In this document: positions 1 to 11,508 of the stretch, piece by piece
How positions within the stretch are numbered: position 1 is the first letter of the stretch
Layout of the letters: each line of letters starts with the position of its first letter
Assembly: GCA_005772955.1 (NCBI GenBank)
Contig: SXID01000244.1
Location: 36,292-100,291, forward strand
Length of the DNA stretch: 64,000 nt
DNA from: Planctomycetia bacterium
Lineage (GTDB): Bacteria > Planctomycetota > Planctomycetia > Gemmatales > Gemmataceae
Direction: 5' to 3'
Notes under the pieces: generated by a model
Databases searched by the model: none
What the model was told of the DNA's origin: nothing
Seen by the model: the letters and a program-made list of their open reading frames with translations, nothing else
Position numbers and translations under genes: made by a program

Positions 1-2432
1 CGGCGTGGAGCGTCCGCGGCTGCGCCTGGTTCGTTCGCGGGTTGGTCGAGCGGTTGCTCGCCAAGTTCCTTGAGGACAAGCGCCGCACGCCCACCGGCCG
101 CCTTCACGGTGTCCGCGGTGAGCAGGTGGCGCGCCGTGGACGGCTTGTATCGACCGGCCTCGAATTCCGCGAAGTAACGGTCGCCGAGCGACAGGTTGCT
201 TTCGCCACCGCCGCCGGACAGGAACCGCTGCATCTCGCTGACCACCACGACCCAACCCGGGCTGCCCTTACCGGACGGCCAGTCGGTCCACTGCTTGGTG
301 CCGGGGCTGTGAACCCCGCCCGCGTCGGTGGTCATCACCGCGACGCGTCCGCGACCGAACTGCTTCGCGATGTACAGCGGGTCGCCGTACTTCGCCTCGT
401 CGCGGAGCTGCATCGCGAGCGGCTTGACCTCGGCCAGTTCTGGCTGGTTCCAGAAGTCGCGCAGGATCGGCTCGCTCTCGTCGCCGTCGTTGATCAGGTC
501 GCAGATCAACTGATCGAGATAACGCGCGAGAATCGAGAGCGGGAGACCGGGAACCGCGGGCGAATCGTTGACGTTCTTGAGGATCGGGTCGAGGAACTTG
601 CGAGCCTTCTCGAATTTTGGTTCGGTGTATCTCTTCTTGATCTCGTTCACGAGCGCCCGGGAGCGTTCCTCGAACTCCGCAATCGGCTTCTCGTTCGGCA
701 TGCAGTACAGTTCCTGCACCGACTTGTCGTCACGCCAGCCGCCGCGCCGCGCCACCGGCCAGTAGAAGTCGATGTTGGTGAACAGGAAGTATCGTTCGAC
801 GTCGCTGTCCTTCGCTGTACCGCCGCGCTCGTTGGTGTAGATCGAGTACAGAGCCGGGTGCATCCGGTTGGCCGGGTCGCGGAGAATCACGCGCTTGCCG
901 AACGCGAGTTCTCGCGCCGTCTTCTCGATCGGTGTCAGTTCCTTGGTGAACCCGGTCGCTGGCAGCGGCACCGGGAAGAAGCCTTGCCCGCCGCGATACA
1001 TCCGCTTGGTGTAGTCGTCCGGCTTCACGTCCGGCCCGAGGAACACGCCCACGCCGCCGCCGCCCTGCACGAACCGTTCGAGGTTCGCGACCGCGCCATC
1101 GCTGAGTTGCGGGACATTGAGCAAGTACACCGTTGTGAACGGCCGCAGGTCGTAGCCGTCGAGCTTCGGCGCTTCGGTCGTAACCCAATCGATACCGCCG
1201 AAGGAGTCGATGAACAACTTGCGGAGATAGAAGCTATCACCCTCCTGCTTGTCACGCTTGTCGACTCGCCCATCGACGACGAGGACTTGCAACTTCGGGC
1301 GCACCTCGACGACCGCGTGTCTCGCGTTATCGACCTGAAGACCGCCCGGTTCGGGCGTGCCGAGAACCGCAGTCACCAGGTTGAACCGGTCCAGCGGTTT
1401 CTCACGCGACCCGGTCTGCGTGAATGTCCCCTGCACGGTCAACACGCGTTCCTGGTTGGCCGGGAGGCTGGGGAACACGAGCGACGGGATCAGGTCTTTC
1501 ACGCCGTTCAAGTAGAAGTCAACGCGGACCTCCTTGAGGTCGGTCGCGCCGAAGTTCTTGACCCGCACCTCGATATCGGTCTGTTGGTTAGCTGCGACGA
1601 CGCGGTTACGCGGCTTGACCTCGATGATGGAGACGTTGTCGCTGAACTGCGGCGACTTGCGGTCTGGCTTGCGTGCGGGGTTCACCACGTCGATCAGGTG
1701 AACCGTGACGCCGATGTCTTTCAGTTCCGTGAGTTTGTCCGTGATCGCTTGCCCGTCTTCGGCCCAGTCCACATTGCGCAGATCGGCGACGACGTGAAGC
1801 ACCTTCGCGTCGGAAGCAGCGGCGTTGCCGAACAGCCCCTTCGCCTGGTCAAGTCCGTCCTTCAACGTCTTGCGAATAGTCGAAATCTGGAGCGGCTTGA
1901 GGTGCCCCTCCATCGCGTCGATGGCCGCGGCGTTCACCTTGCCGTCTTCAAGTTTCGCCGGAAACGGCTTGTCGAGTTCCGACAGGCGTACGACCTGGAG
2001 CGTCTGGCTCGTGGTCGCCTCCCCCGCGGCCGGCATCAGCTTCTCGTAAATGAGCTTCTTGCCTTCGGTGTAGGCATCGGTCTGCACACCGTCTTCGCGG
2101 CGCCAGCCGTCGGCCATGCTCGGCGTGTCGTCGAGGATGACGAGGTGCGTGGTCGGGCGTGTCTCCATGCCCTGCTGGCTCCCGCAACCGCCGAGGAACC
2201 GCGCGAAGAGGATACCCGCGAGAAAGACGAGCAAGCATCGCATGAAGAGCAGGAGCAGTTGCTCCAGGATCTTGCGCCGGCGCATGCGTTTCTGGGCTTT
2301 GAGCAGGAACTCCATCGCCGCCCACCGAACCCGCCGGAACCGTATCCGGTTGATGAGGTGGATAATGATGGGCGCGCTGACGAGAGCCGCGCCGGCCAGG
2401 AACGTCCACGGATTGAGAAACAGCGACATCAT
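1..2432 (-). CDS. BatA-type membrane protein with von Willebrand (VWA) domain, C-terminus cut by window edge
   Basis: Read on the minus strand from tandem ATGs at 2432/2429, the frame stays open to position 1, so about 810 residues are visible and the C-terminus lies outside. The N-terminus (MSLFLNPWTFLAGAALVSA) is the hydrophobic BatA/aerotolerance N-terminal segment. A second membrane segment follows at about residues 50-75. A VWA-like domain comes next, with a D-D-T-P-S-M stretch resembling the metal-site DxSxS. A long glycine-rich periplasmic-type region completes the visible part. It is last in a minus-strand string with DUF58 and MoxR genes, the usual MoxR/Bat partners. The role is probably envelope-associated complex assembly; this is inferred from the family. 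Confidence 0.8.
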   Translation of the reverse strand, partial: MMSLFLNPWTFLAGAALVSAPIIIHLINRIRFRRVRWAAMEFLLKAQKRMRRRKILEQLLLLFMRCLLVFLAGILFARFLGGCGSQQGMETRPTTHLVILDDTPSMADGWRREDGVQTDAYTEGKKLIYEKLMPAAGEATTSQTLQVVRLSELDKPFPAKLEDGKVNAAAIDAMEGHLKPLQISTIRKTLKDGLDQAKGLFGNAAASDAKVLHVVADLRNVDWAEDGQAITDKLTELKDIGVTVHLIDVVNPARKPDRKSPQFSDNVSIIEVKPRNRVVAANQQTDIEVRVKNFGATDLKEVRVDFYLNGVKDLIPSLVFPSLPANQERVLTVQGTFTQTGSREKPLDRFNLVTAVLGTPEPGGLQVDNARHAVVEVRPKLQVLVVDGRVDKRDKQEGDSFYLRKLFIDSFGGIDWVTTEAPKLDGYDLRPFTTVYLLNVPQLSDGAVANLERFVQGGGGVGVFLGPDVKPDDYTKRMYRGGQGFFPVPLPATGFTKELTPIEKTARELAFGKRVILRDPANRMHPALYSIYTNERGGTAKDSDVERYFLFTNIDFYWPVARRGGWRDDKSVQELYCMPNEKPIAEFEERSRALVNEIKKRYTEPKFEKARKFLDPILKNVNDSPAVPGLPLSILARYLDQLICDLINDGDESEPILRDFWNQPELAEVKPLAMQLRDEAKYGDPLYIAKQFGRGRVAVMTTDAGGVHSPGTKQWTDWPSGKGSPGWVVVVSEMQRFLSGGGGESNLSLGDRYFAEFEAGRYKPSTARHLLTADTVKAAGGRAALVLKELGEQPLDQPANEPGAAADAPR

Positions 2433-2478
2433 CGGTGCGAGTCTCGGCGTCGGTGGTCGTGTCTTATAGTCGTCTTCT

Positions 2479-2526
2479 GTAGCCGGGGTCTGTGACCCCG
2501 GACCGGCCTCACAGAGGCCGGCTACA
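2479..2526. repeat. Cruciform-type inverted repeat between BatA-like and DUF58 genes
   Basis: Outer arms TGTAGCCGG (2479-2487) and CCGGCTACA (2518-2526) enclose two further hairpins, GGGGTC/GACCCC and GGCCTC/GAGGCC. The whole element could fold as a three-way junction. It fills most of the 109-bp gap in the operon. Confidence 0.75.
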
Positions 2527-2541
2527 GCAAGAAATCGAAAG

Positions 2542-3489
2542 TTAGCGGCGGGCGGGGTTGGCCCGCGTCGCCATACGCTGGAAGAGGAACTTCGAGAGAA
2601 CCGCGTCCATGTAGTCGCTTGTGCGGAGCAGCGTGTAATCCACGCCGATTCGCGTGCAACCGCGGCGCACTTCCGTCAGGTACAGTTCCAGTTCTTCCAG
2701 ATACCCTTCGCGGAGCGAGCGTGGGTCGCACAGCAGATCCGGTTGCTGCTCCAGTCCTTCAAACTTGGTCATCCCGGAGAACGGGAACTGCAGTTCGTCG
2801 TCGTCGAGGATGTGGAACACCATCACGTCATGCCGCCGGTGGCGGAGCATCTCCAGACCCTTGAACAGCGGTTCGCGGTCGCAGAGCAGGTCCGAGAAGA
2901 TGAGCACCAGCCCGCGATTGGGCATGGCCTCCGCGACCTGCCGCAAGATCTTGAGAATGTCGGTCTTCTCACGCGGGTTCGACACGTGGAGCGCCTTGGT
3001 CACGGCATCCATATGCCGGATCGAACTCCGCGGCGGGATCGCCTCGCGCACGTCCGAGTCGAACGTGATGAGACCGCACGAGTCCTGCTGCTTGACCGTG
3101 AGGTACGCCAAACACGCCGCGGCGGTGGCGACGTAGTCGTACTTGTAGAGGCCACCGTTCTTACGGTACTTGTCCGCGCCGTAGAGCATGGATTCGCTGG
3201 CGTCCACGACGACGTATGAGCGGAGGTTGGTTTCCGCTTCGTACTGCTTGATGACGAATTTGTCGGACCGCTGCCACACCTTCCAGTCGATGCGGCGAAG
3301 GTCGTCGCCGGGCATGTACTCGCGGTGCTGGACGAACTCGACGCTCTGCCCGTAGACGGGGCTTTTGTGCATCCCCGAGATGTAGCCCTCGACCACCTGG
3401 CGTGCCCGCAGATCTAACTGCGAGATGCGCGCGATGACTTTGGGGTCAAGGAACCGGCGTGGGTTATCGAGGTCGGATTTCTTGGCCAT
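2542..3489 (-). CDS. DUF58 domain protein
   Basis: This is a 315-residue protein starting at ATG 3489. It carries the DUF58 signature around residues 55-75 ([19 protein letters not shown]), followed by a VWA-like fold with DASESM near residue 95 (DxSxS metal-site type). Length and layout fit DUF58 proteins that partner MoxR ATPases. It lies between the MoxR gene and the BatA-like gene on the same strand. No signal peptide or membrane segment is visible, so it is probably cytoplasmic and membrane-associated through partners. The molecular function of the family is not firmly established. Confidence 0.9.
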   Translation of the reverse strand: MAKKSDLDNPRRFLDPKVIARISQLDLRARQVVEGYISGMHKSPVYGQSVEFVQHREYMPGDDLRRIDWKVWQRSDKFVIKQYEAETNLRSYVVVDASESMLYGADKYRKNGGLYKYDYVATAAACLAYLTVKQQDSCGLITFDSDVREAIPPRSSIRHMDAVTKALHVSNPREKTDILKILRQVAEAMPNRGLVLIFSDLLCDREPLFKGLEMLRHRRHDVMVFHILDDDELQFPFSGMTKFEGLEQQPDLLCDPRSLREGYLEELELYLTEVRRGCTRIGVDYTLLRTSDYMDAVLSKFLFQRMATRANPARR

Positions 3490-3524
3490 TTGTGTTTCGT
3501 CTTGTGGTGCGAGCCAGACGTATT

Positions 3525-3586
3525 CGTTTAGCGTTCGCCCCGCAGGGGCGAGTGCGTCATCGCCCCTGCGGGGCGAACGCTAAACG
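3525..3586. repeat. 26-bp perfect inverted repeat between DUF58 and MoxR genes
   Basis: Arms at 3525-3550 and 3561-3586 are exact reverse complements with a 10-nt spacer. The stem sits inside a co-directional operon gap, so it could act as a transcript-stability or attenuation element as well as a mobile palindrome. Confidence 0.85.
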
Positions 3587-3611
3587 AGGCGCGATGACAA
3601 TTGGAAACTGC

Positions 3612-4670
<1,059 letters not shown>

Positions 4671-4833
4671 CGTTGCTGGCTCTCGAAAGTTAGGTAAGGG
4701 TGGTCGAGTGTAAGGATAGAGATATGCGATGCCGTGAGGTGGCGTCGCAAGGAAAACGCGGAATTCGCGGCACTGCCAACGCGGACCGGCAGACCGGGTC
4801 GTTAAAACCCCGCCTGCCGGTACGTTCGCGGGC

Positions 4834-6000
4834 TTACTTCTGGTAGATGGGCAGGATGCCCTTCTCCAGTTGCAAGATGCAGAGGTTCACGCTGGTGGCG
4901 AACGCCGGCCCGATGTAGCCCCCGCTCCACGCGCCACTTGTCTTATCTTGGTTGTCGAGAATCCCCTGGAACGTGCCCTCCTTGAAACGAGTCCACGTCA
5001 GCCACGTGTCCTTCGCTTCTTTCGGGAACATCTCACCGTACTTCTCGTCGCCGATCGCGTACATGGCCTGGGCGAAGTAGTACGTCTGGTACTCGTCGTG
5101 GCTCTGGCGACCCTTCCCGATGGGGATGTTGTCCTTGCAGTACTTGAGCCACCTCTTGGGGAGTTCGCTCTTGTACTGGCCGGCGCTGAATCCGCAGCAA
5201 ATGGCCGCAGCCGTCAACGGCGGACGCCCGTTCTCGCCGATCCCACCGCCGCCCTGGTTGTAACTATAAATGATCCCGCCCTTGGGGGTCGTGCAGGCCT
5301 CGAGGTAGTCCACGGCACGGTCGATGTTTTCCTTTGGGACCGGGATACCAGCGTTACGAGCAGCGCGAAGCCCCTGCAACGCGGTGATGGTGACCGACCC
5401 TTCGTCGAAGTTGCCGCCGTCGGCCGCGCTCACGTAGCCCCAACCGCCGATGCTCACTTCCTTGCCCTCCGGCTTCTTGTGCTTCTTCAGCGTTTGGGCC
5501 TTGCAGATGAACTCGACGGACTTCTTGAGGAGTTTTTCGAGCTTTTCGCGTTGCTCCTTGTCCTCTTCCTCACCGTAAACGCTGGCGAGGAACATGGTGC
5601 CGAACCCTTGTCCGTACATGTAACGGGTGGACTCGGTCGGGTTACGCACGTCGCCGATCATCCCGTTGGGCTGCTGACGCGCTGCTGCCAGGAACCAGTC
5701 CACGGCCTTCTTCACCTGATCGGAATACTTGCCTTCCTTCAGTGTGCTGCCTTCCATCAGGAACGCCATCCCCGCGAGCGCCGTCATGGTCGTGGGGTAC
5801 TGCCCGCCTTGCGCCTCCCAGTGCCCGTCCTGCGCTTGCGTCTTTTTGAGATACTCCAAGCCCTTCTCGATCGCCGTCTCGATGTCTTTCTTCTGGTTCT
5901 TCTTGTCGTCGGCAGCTTGAACATGTTGAGGACAGGGGATGGCAACCACGCCTCCCGCCACACAGACCGCCAGGGTCGCGAGCAACCAACTGCGGGGCAT
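4834..6000 (-). CDS. Secreted prenyltransferase/squalene-oxidase-repeat protein
   Basis: The 388-residue protein has a signal peptide (residues 1-29, ending near VQA). Start ATG 6000 is supported by GGAGAG five bases upstream. The mature part shows repeated QDGHW, GGWGY and [10 protein letters not shown] motifs typical of the alpha/alpha-toroid of squalene cyclases and prenyltransferases. The acidic DxDD catalytic motif of squalene-hopene cyclase is not evident, so a terpene-cyclase activity is doubtful. Planctomycetes carry many such exported toroid proteins of unknown role. It lies between the giant PQQ protein and the MoxR gene, all on the minus strand. Confidence 0.85.
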   Translation of the reverse strand: MPRSWLLATLAVCVAGGVVAIPCPQHVQAADDKKNQKKDIETAIEKGLEYLKKTQAQDGHWEAQGGQYPTTMTALAGMAFLMEGSTLKEGKYSDQVKKAVDWFLAAARQQPNGMIGDVRNPTESTRYMYGQGFGTMFLASVYGEEEDKEQREKLEKLLKKSVEFICKAQTLKKHKKPEGKEVSIGGWGYVSAADGGNFDEGSVTITALQGLRAARNAGIPVPKENIDRAVDYLEACTTPKGGIIYSYNQGGGGIGENGRPPLTAAAICCGFSAGQYKSELPKRWLKYCKDNIPIGKGRQSHDEYQTYYFAQAMYAIGDEKYGEMFPKEAKDTWLTWTRFKEGTFQGILDNQDKTSGAWSGGYIGPAFATSVNLCILQLEKGILPIYQK

Positions 6001-6180
6001 GAGAACTCTCCACTGGTGTGCCGCAGCTCAGACGGTCCGTGCACGACCGACCGAGAAGCGGGGTGTAGGTAAAAGACGACTGACGAGCAAAACATTAACA
6101 CTGGTGGTCGGCAACTGCCCACCGGCGCGAAGCGGGTCTGCAACGCTGGAGAGGAGAAACCGGGGGAGGCTGCGAATTTT

Positions 6181-6234
6181 GCCGTCTGTGGCTTCGCGAG
6201 TACGCTGGTACGCACTCGCGAAGCCACAGACGGC
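6181..6234. repeat. 21-bp perfect inverted repeat downstream of PQQ/TPR gene
   Basis: Arms at 6181-6201 and 6214-6234 are exact reverse complements with a 12-nt spacer. The element begins 11 bp past the stop codon of the 1676-residue protein and could terminate or attenuate its transcript. No clear T-tract follows. Confidence 0.85.
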
Positions 6235-6244
6235 TCACAATCAC

Positions 6245-9200
6245 TTACTTCTTCGGTTCTTCTGGCTTCTTCGGCTCGTCGGGCGTAATCAGGATGCGGG
6301 TGTCGTACCGGTTCATGCTGATGGTCCCGTTCTTCGAGTCGATCACGAGATTCATGAACATGTTCCCGTTGTACACCACCGACTTCTCGAGGATCAACCG
6401 GCCGCGTTCCTTCTCGATCACCACGATCGAGTGGTTGTAGCCGTTGCTACTCGCGTTCATGATCGGCGCGGAGGAGGCAATGAGCACGGGCAGTTCCGCG
6501 AAGTGTTCCACGACCAGCAACTGCTGGTCGAACAGCCCCTCGAAGAACCACAGTCGCTTGCCGGATACGCGGTCGAACGCGTAGAGCGGCCCGTTCACTT
6601 TCTGCGACCGGACCGCGACCTGCCCTCCGATGTTGAGCACACGGTTGTTGACGTTCGGGTCGCGGTCGAGGGTCAGGTAGAACCGGTCGGAGTCCGCGAA
6701 CACCTGGGCGCTGACACAGGGTTCGAGGTGCGCCTTCAGGTTCTTGTCGTCGATCTTCATCGTCGCGATGGTCTCGCCCGTGCGAACGGAGAACACTTCC
6801 GCGCTGCCGTCAGCCTTGATGAACCCGGCCCACTCGCTCTTCAGCGGCGACGTGATAGGCACGGCCTTCGCGTCGTACTCCTTCTTCCACACGTCCTTGC
6901 CGGTCGCGAGGTCGTAGAGACGCAGAACGCGAGGCTGGACGTCGGTGCCCGACGTGATGAGCGCCGTACGACCGAAAATGCGGTACGACTTCGCGTCGGC
7001 AAGTACGCGCCCAGAGTCGGGCGAGTTTTCGACCTGCATCCCGTCCACCGCGCGGAGCAGTTTCGTGGACACCGGTTTACGGGTGTTGGGATCGGACTCG
7101 ATGAGCACGATGTAGCGTCCGTCGCCGTGGATGTGAGTTCGCTCGGGCACGCCCTTGCGGGTCCATAACACACGGCGCGTGAGCGGTTCGACGCACTCCA
7201 ATCCGTCGGTGGTCAGAAGGCAGGCGTAGCTCGCCTGAAGGATCGCGGACCGACCCATGGGCATCTTCACGCCGTTGGACATCCACAGTTCGCACTCGCC
7301 GTCCGGCAGAATCTCCACCTGGTAGCTCATGCCCGGCTGGAGTTGGTTATCGATGAGCAGGTTCTTGTTCCACACTTCCTTCTTCTCGGCGAGGTCGAAG
7401 CAGTACACCGTCATGCCGAGTTGAACGAGCATCAGGTGCCCGTTGCCTTGCACGAACTTCGACCACGGGATCGGCATGCCGTTCCGCGAGTACATGTTCG
7501 GGTTCTGCATGTTCGGGAACCGGACGCGTTCGTTGGCCGTGGACCGATCGAACCCGCGGAGCGCCCACTGGCCGTTGCCGCTGATGTTCTGGTCGAGAAC
7601 GAAGCGGTACTGGCGGAACGCGGGGAACAAGTCCGCCGGCGATTCGATCTCGAACTGTGCACCGTAGTTGACGTTCGGCATCGCCTCGCGTTGTTCGGCC
7701 TTCATCCGGGTTGGCAGCGGGTAGCGGCTCGGTTCCAGGAACGGGAGCAGACGCTTGTCGGTGAGCAGATTCGTGAGGAAGTCGGCCCCGGTCTTGCCGT
7801 CGCGGATGACGACGTTGGGGTATTCCTTGCCGAGTTGCACGTAGAGGCCGACCGCGTCCTCCATCATGCGACTCTTGATCATCAGTTGTGCGAGCGCCTC
7901 GGTGGCACGAGCGCGAACGGCCGGTTCATCGGAAGTCACGCGGAGTTGCGACAGGTGCGTCTGCGCCTCGCGTGTATCCGCGTCGTTGTTGGTCGAGAGC
8001 AGCACGTCGGCAAGTTTGAACTGTGCCTCGGTGCCTGTAGCGAAGAACGGTCCGAACACCGCGACGAACTCGCGCAACCGTTGGATGTTGTTCCCGTCCT
8101 TCACCGCGTTCCATTCCTTGATGACGCGGTCTTCGAGCGTTTTCTTCGCTTCGGGCGTCGCGGCACGGCGGATCATCGATTCGATGCGTCCGCGTGCCCA
8201 CACGTCGGGCCGCATCCGCACGTTCGGTTCGTCCGGCATTTCGAGCAGTTGCTTGCCCTCACCAAGGTTGGCGAGCGCGAGGTAGTGGTCGAATGCCTCC
8301 GAGAGCCGGCCCTGCGTTTCGCGACCGCGTGCGAGCAGGTAGTAGTGCAACCGCTTGCGGCGTTTGGTTTCGTCCTCGCGACGGATCTTGTCTTCCGGCG
8401 TCTCCATCGGGACGGTCGGGAGTTCGCAGAGCGCCTCGTACTCCTTGAGGAACGATTCTGCGGTGTTGAAGTCGGCGCGAAGCATTTCCGTGTACGCGAT
8501 GTACAGTTTCTCGCGCAACAGCGGCATCTTCTCGATCGGGAGGTTGTTCTTCTCTGAAGACTTGAAGTCGGCGACTGCTTCTTTCAGTTTGCCGTCGTCG
8601 AGGTTGAGTTCGCCGCGAGCCAGAAGGCCAAGCGGGTCGTTCGGGTTGATCTTGAGGAGTTTGTTCATCTCCGCGATCTTGAGTTCCAACTGTGGGTACG
8701 CCGCGATCTCCCACGGTGACTGCGTGAACACCATGCCGTCCTGGAACACGAGGTTGCCGATGCCGTACTTCGCGAGTTCGGCGGTGTCGTTGCGCTTGCG
8801 TGCGCCGGTCTTCGAGACGATCCTGCCGTCCTCGATGTTGATGGCCCAGATTTCGCCGGCGGGGGTGGTGTCCCTACCAGCGGTGTCCTGGCGGACCGGG
8901 ATGTAGAACGAATTCCGACCGATGGCCCCGTGGCCGGTCGGGGTCGGGATTCCGTTGGACTCCCACGCGAGCTTCGGCTTGGCCGTGTCCTTGTCCTCGC
9001 CAGTCAGGTGGTACGCCTTGACCTGGTTCTTGCCGACCACGACGACGCGGTCGTTCACCACGCCGCCGACATAGAGGTCGTTGGCGTCTTGCGGCACCCA
9101 CCAGTGGATCTTCCCGGTGCGCAGGTCGACGCACTCCAGTTTGCGCGAGTCATAGGCGGTGAGGATAACTCGCCCGCCGCTGATGATTGGCCCCGAGGAG

Positions 9201-11275
9201 CGCCAGCGGTCGTTCGGCAGTTGCTGCGGGATGATGGGTTGCCCAGTCTGTGGGTCGAACGTGCGGGTCGTTGGAGCGATCTGGCGATAACCGTGCGCCC
9301 ACAACAGGCTGCGGGACATGGTGTCCACGGCGACGACCACGCCGGAGTTGGTCGGGCAAATAATGATGCCGTCGCTGGCAGCGAGAGTCGCGCCCTGGAA
9401 GCGGCGAACGGAGTCGGTTGGGAGCGTGCTGTTCGGACGACCGAGCTTCTGACTCCACACGAGCGTGGGCTTCGGCGTCGGGTCCGGTCCGGCGGCTTTC
9501 ACGAGGTTCTTCGGGTCGAGACACAGTAGGCGAATCACACCGGCCTGCTCGATGAGCACGTAGAGTTTCCCGTTAACTGGGAGCGGTGCACTAAGGAACA
9601 CCGCGTCGAGGCACAGCCGAAACGCGTCGGTACTCTTATCCGCTTCTTCTTCGTTGAGGCGTGCTGGCAGCGGTATCGGGGCCGCGGCCTTCGCGTCGCG
9701 GTCCGGTTCGGTGACCTTCACGCGGCCAAGTTCCCACTTGAGGCTGCCGCTTCTCATATCGACGGCGGCCAGGCGTCCGGCGCGGACCATGTCCGCGAGG
9801 TCGCCGCTGTGCCGGAACTGCGGGCCGCCGTTGATGCCGAAATCCGGGTTGTTGTAAACCGGTGGCGGGGTGATCGCGAGATCGTCCACGAAGTAAACGT
9901 TCTGCCCGTCGTGGGCCAGCGAACCGATCAGCGGGTTCTCGTACAGGATGCTCGACACGTTCACCTGGCGGCTGTTGTAGGTGCCCCACCAGTTCTTCGC
10001 GTCGCGGCTCATGTCCACGTCGTTGGTCTCTTCGCTCTTCACCAGTTGGTAGAGGCCAGCGGTGGTCTTCGAGCGCCACACGATGTCACCCGCACGGACG
10101 ATGCGACCAGTCGTCGCGACGCGGTCCTTGGTAGCAACGCCATAAACGCCGTCGTAACTGCGGAACATGATCAGATCGGACGTGGTGACCGGGAACGTCG
10201 CCGGCAGCGGGATGCTCTTGGGCGCCTTGCTATCGCGGGCAAAGAGTTTCTCCAGTTCGCCCTTGATCCAAAGGTTGGCATCGTCATCGCCGCCGTAGAA
10301 CATCGGGAAGCCGAAGGTCTTGTCGAGGAAAGGCGGGCCGCCGTCCACGACCGCGTTGCGGCTGGGGTTGCCCCCCCGCTGCGACCACTCGCCGACGAGG
10401 ACGTTGGCCCGCATCAACTCGATGGGTCGGATGAGTTCCGTACGCAACATTTCCGGCGTGTACTTCTTGCGGCCGATGGTGAGGCCGTCCTTCGCTACCT
10501 TGAACAACTTCTCCTCGGCGATCTTTGCCAGTTCCGCGAGCCGTGGGTCACCGCTCCGCTTGAAGGCGAGCGCCGCCTTGAACAGCGTGCGGGGCGTGAG
10601 CAGTTCGTCCACGTCCTTGCGCGAGAAGAGTCGCTCGAACGAATACGCCGCTTCGAGGAAGTTGCCGCGTTCGAGATAGAGCGTACCGAGCAGAATCTTG
10701 GCTTCGGCCCCGGCCTTGGTGTGGAAGTACCTCTGCGAAACGTCGGCGAGAATCGGGATGTCGTAGTTCGCCTTGATCCCCTCGTCGAGCATCGCCGACG
10801 CGGTGGCACCGTACGCCTGCTGGTAGAACTGAAGTCCCTCGGGCCGGAACTCCGCGATGATGCGGTTCGCCTCGGTCTTGACGCTGATCCGGTTGATCCG
10901 GATCTGATCGCCAACCTTGACCTTCACGTCGAAGAACGAGTCACTCTTCGCGTCCAGAATGCCCTGAAGAAGCGGGCAAATGGTGTTGTACGGCGGATCC
11001 TTGAACTCAAGGTAATCGCGTGCGGCGATGAGTTGTTGTTTGGAACTGCGGTCGTAAGGCACAGAGAACGGCAGGTTCTCGTCGAGCGATGAGATATCGT
11101 CTTTCTTGTCGTCCTTCGTGCCCTTTTTGCCGGGCTGACCGGGTTGGATCGCACCGCCGATGACCGGCTGCCCGTTCACCGCGTGGCCGCCCCACGTAAC
11201 GAGCCACGTGAAGAGCGTGACGAGCAATCCGCACGACAGCAGCCGCATATTGTAGCCACGCATGGCGGTTCCCAT
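6245..11275 (-). CDS. Giant exported PQQ-like beta-propeller / TPR protein
   Basis: The protein has 1676 residues with an N-terminal signal or anchor segment. ATGs at 11275, 11263 and 11248 are all possible starts. The N-terminal third has TPR-like helices (for example GTLYLERGNFLEAAYSF). The middle contains PQQ-type propeller blades (LYVLIEQAGVIRLLCLDP, VVVAVDTMSRSLLWAHG). A second TPR section follows near residues 900-1120 (DPLGLLARGELNLDDGKLKE), and then a second propeller (DLATGKDVWKKEYD). The C-terminus is a lysine/proline tail. The role is unknown; the architecture suggests a scaffold or extracytoplasmic binding protein. It is the first gene of the string that ends in MoxR-DUF58-BatA. 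Confidence 0.85.
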   Translation of the reverse strand: MGTAMRGYNMRLLSCGLLVTLFTWLVTWGGHAVNGQPVIGGAIQPGQPGKKGTKDDKKDDISSLDENLPFSVPYDRSSKQQLIAARDYLEFKDPPYNTICPLLQGILDAKSDSFFDVKVKVGDQIRINRISVKTEANRIIAEFRPEGLQFYQQAYGATASAMLDEGIKANYDIPILADVSQRYFHTKAGAEAKILLGTLYLERGNFLEAAYSFERLFSRKDVDELLTPRTLFKAALAFKRSGDPRLAELAKIAEEKLFKVAKDGLTIGRKKYTPEMLRTELIRPIELMRANVLVGEWSQRGGNPSRNAVVDGGPPFLDKTFGFPMFYGGDDDANLWIKGELEKLFARDSKAPKSIPLPATFPVTTSDLIMFRSYDGVYGVATKDRVATTGRIVRAGDIVWRSKTTAGLYQLVKSEETNDVDMSRDAKNWWGTYNSRQVNVSSILYENPLIGSLAHDGQNVYFVDDLAITPPPVYNNPDFGINGGPQFRHSGDLADMVRAGRLAAVDMRSGSLKWELGRVKVTEPDRDAKAAAPIPLPARLNEEEADKSTDAFRLCLDAVFLSAPLPVNGKLYVLIEQAGVIRLLCLDPKNLVKAAGPDPTPKPTLVWSQKLGRPNSTLPTDSVRRFQGATLAASDGIIICPTNSGVVVAVDTMSRSLLWAHGYRQIAPTTRTFDPQTGQPIIPQQLPNDRWRSSGPIISGGRVILTAYDSRKLECVDLRTGKIHWWVPQDANDLYVGGVVNDRVVVVGKNQVKAYHLTGEDKDTAKPKLAWESNGIPTPTGHGAIGRNSFYIPVRQDTAGRDTTPAGEIWAINIEDGRIVSKTGARKRNDTAELAKYGIGNLVFQDGMVFTQSPWEIAAYPQLELKIAEMNKLLKINPNDPLGLLARGELNLDDGKLKEAVADFKSSEKNNLPIEKMPLLREKLYIAYTEMLRADFNTAESFLKEYEALCELPTVPMETPEDKIRREDETKRRKRLHYYLLARGRETQGRLSEAFDHYLALANLGEGKQLLEMPDEPNVRMRPDVWARGRIESMIRRAATPEAKKTLEDRVIKEWNAVKDGNNIQRLREFVAVFGPFFATGTEAQFKLADVLLSTNNDADTREAQTHLSQLRVTSDEPAVRARATEALAQLMIKSRMMEDAVGLYVQLGKEYPNVVIRDGKTGADFLTNLLTDKRLLPFLEPSRYPLPTRMKAEQREAMPNVNYGAQFEIESPADLFPAFRQYRFVLDQNISGNGQWALRGFDRSTANERVRFPNMQNPNMYSRNGMPIPWSKFVQGNGHLMLVQLGMTVYCFDLAEKKEVWNKNLLIDNQLQPGMSYQVEILPDGECELWMSNGVKMPMGRSAILQASYACLLTTDGLECVEPLTRRVLWTRKGVPERTHIHGDGRYIVLIESDPNTRKPVSTKLLRAVDGMQVENSPDSGRVLADAKSYRIFGRTALITSGTDVQPRVLRLYDLATGKDVWKKEYDAKAVPITSPLKSEWAGFIKADGSAEVFSVRTGETIATMKIDDKNLKAHLEPCVSAQVFADSDRFYLTLDRDPNVNNRVLNIGGQVAVRSQKVNGPLYAFDRVSGKRLWFFEGLFDQQLLVVEHFAELPVLIASSAPIMNASSNGYNHSIVVIEKERGRLILEKSVVYNGNMFMNLVIDSKNGTISMNRYDTRILITPDEPKKPEEPKK

Positions 11276-11508
11276 TTCTGTCCGTGACGGCGCGCCGTGA
11301 ATAAACAGCGGCCCGTGCTGATTTTGTCACTTCCCCGGACGATCCACAAGGAGAAATCTACTCACGGCTGTTCGGCCGGGAAGTGGTGGCCCACACAACC
11401 CGTTACATGAATGAGACGGGGGTGAGACTGTACGACGAGCCTGCAAAGCGATTCTAACTTCGTTAAGAACTCGCGCGATTCGCGGCGCGTCGTAGCTAAA
11501 CTGAACCC

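Noticed and set aside
42..2495. 817-residue plus-strand open frame
   Set aside because: It is the antisense shadow of the BatA-like gene: no domains, poor codon pattern, and the opposite strand gives a recognisable protein.
9809..11092. 427-residue plus-strand open frame
   Set aside because: It is antisense to the PQQ/TPR gene, with Arg/Val-rich composition typical of shadow frames in GC-rich DNA.
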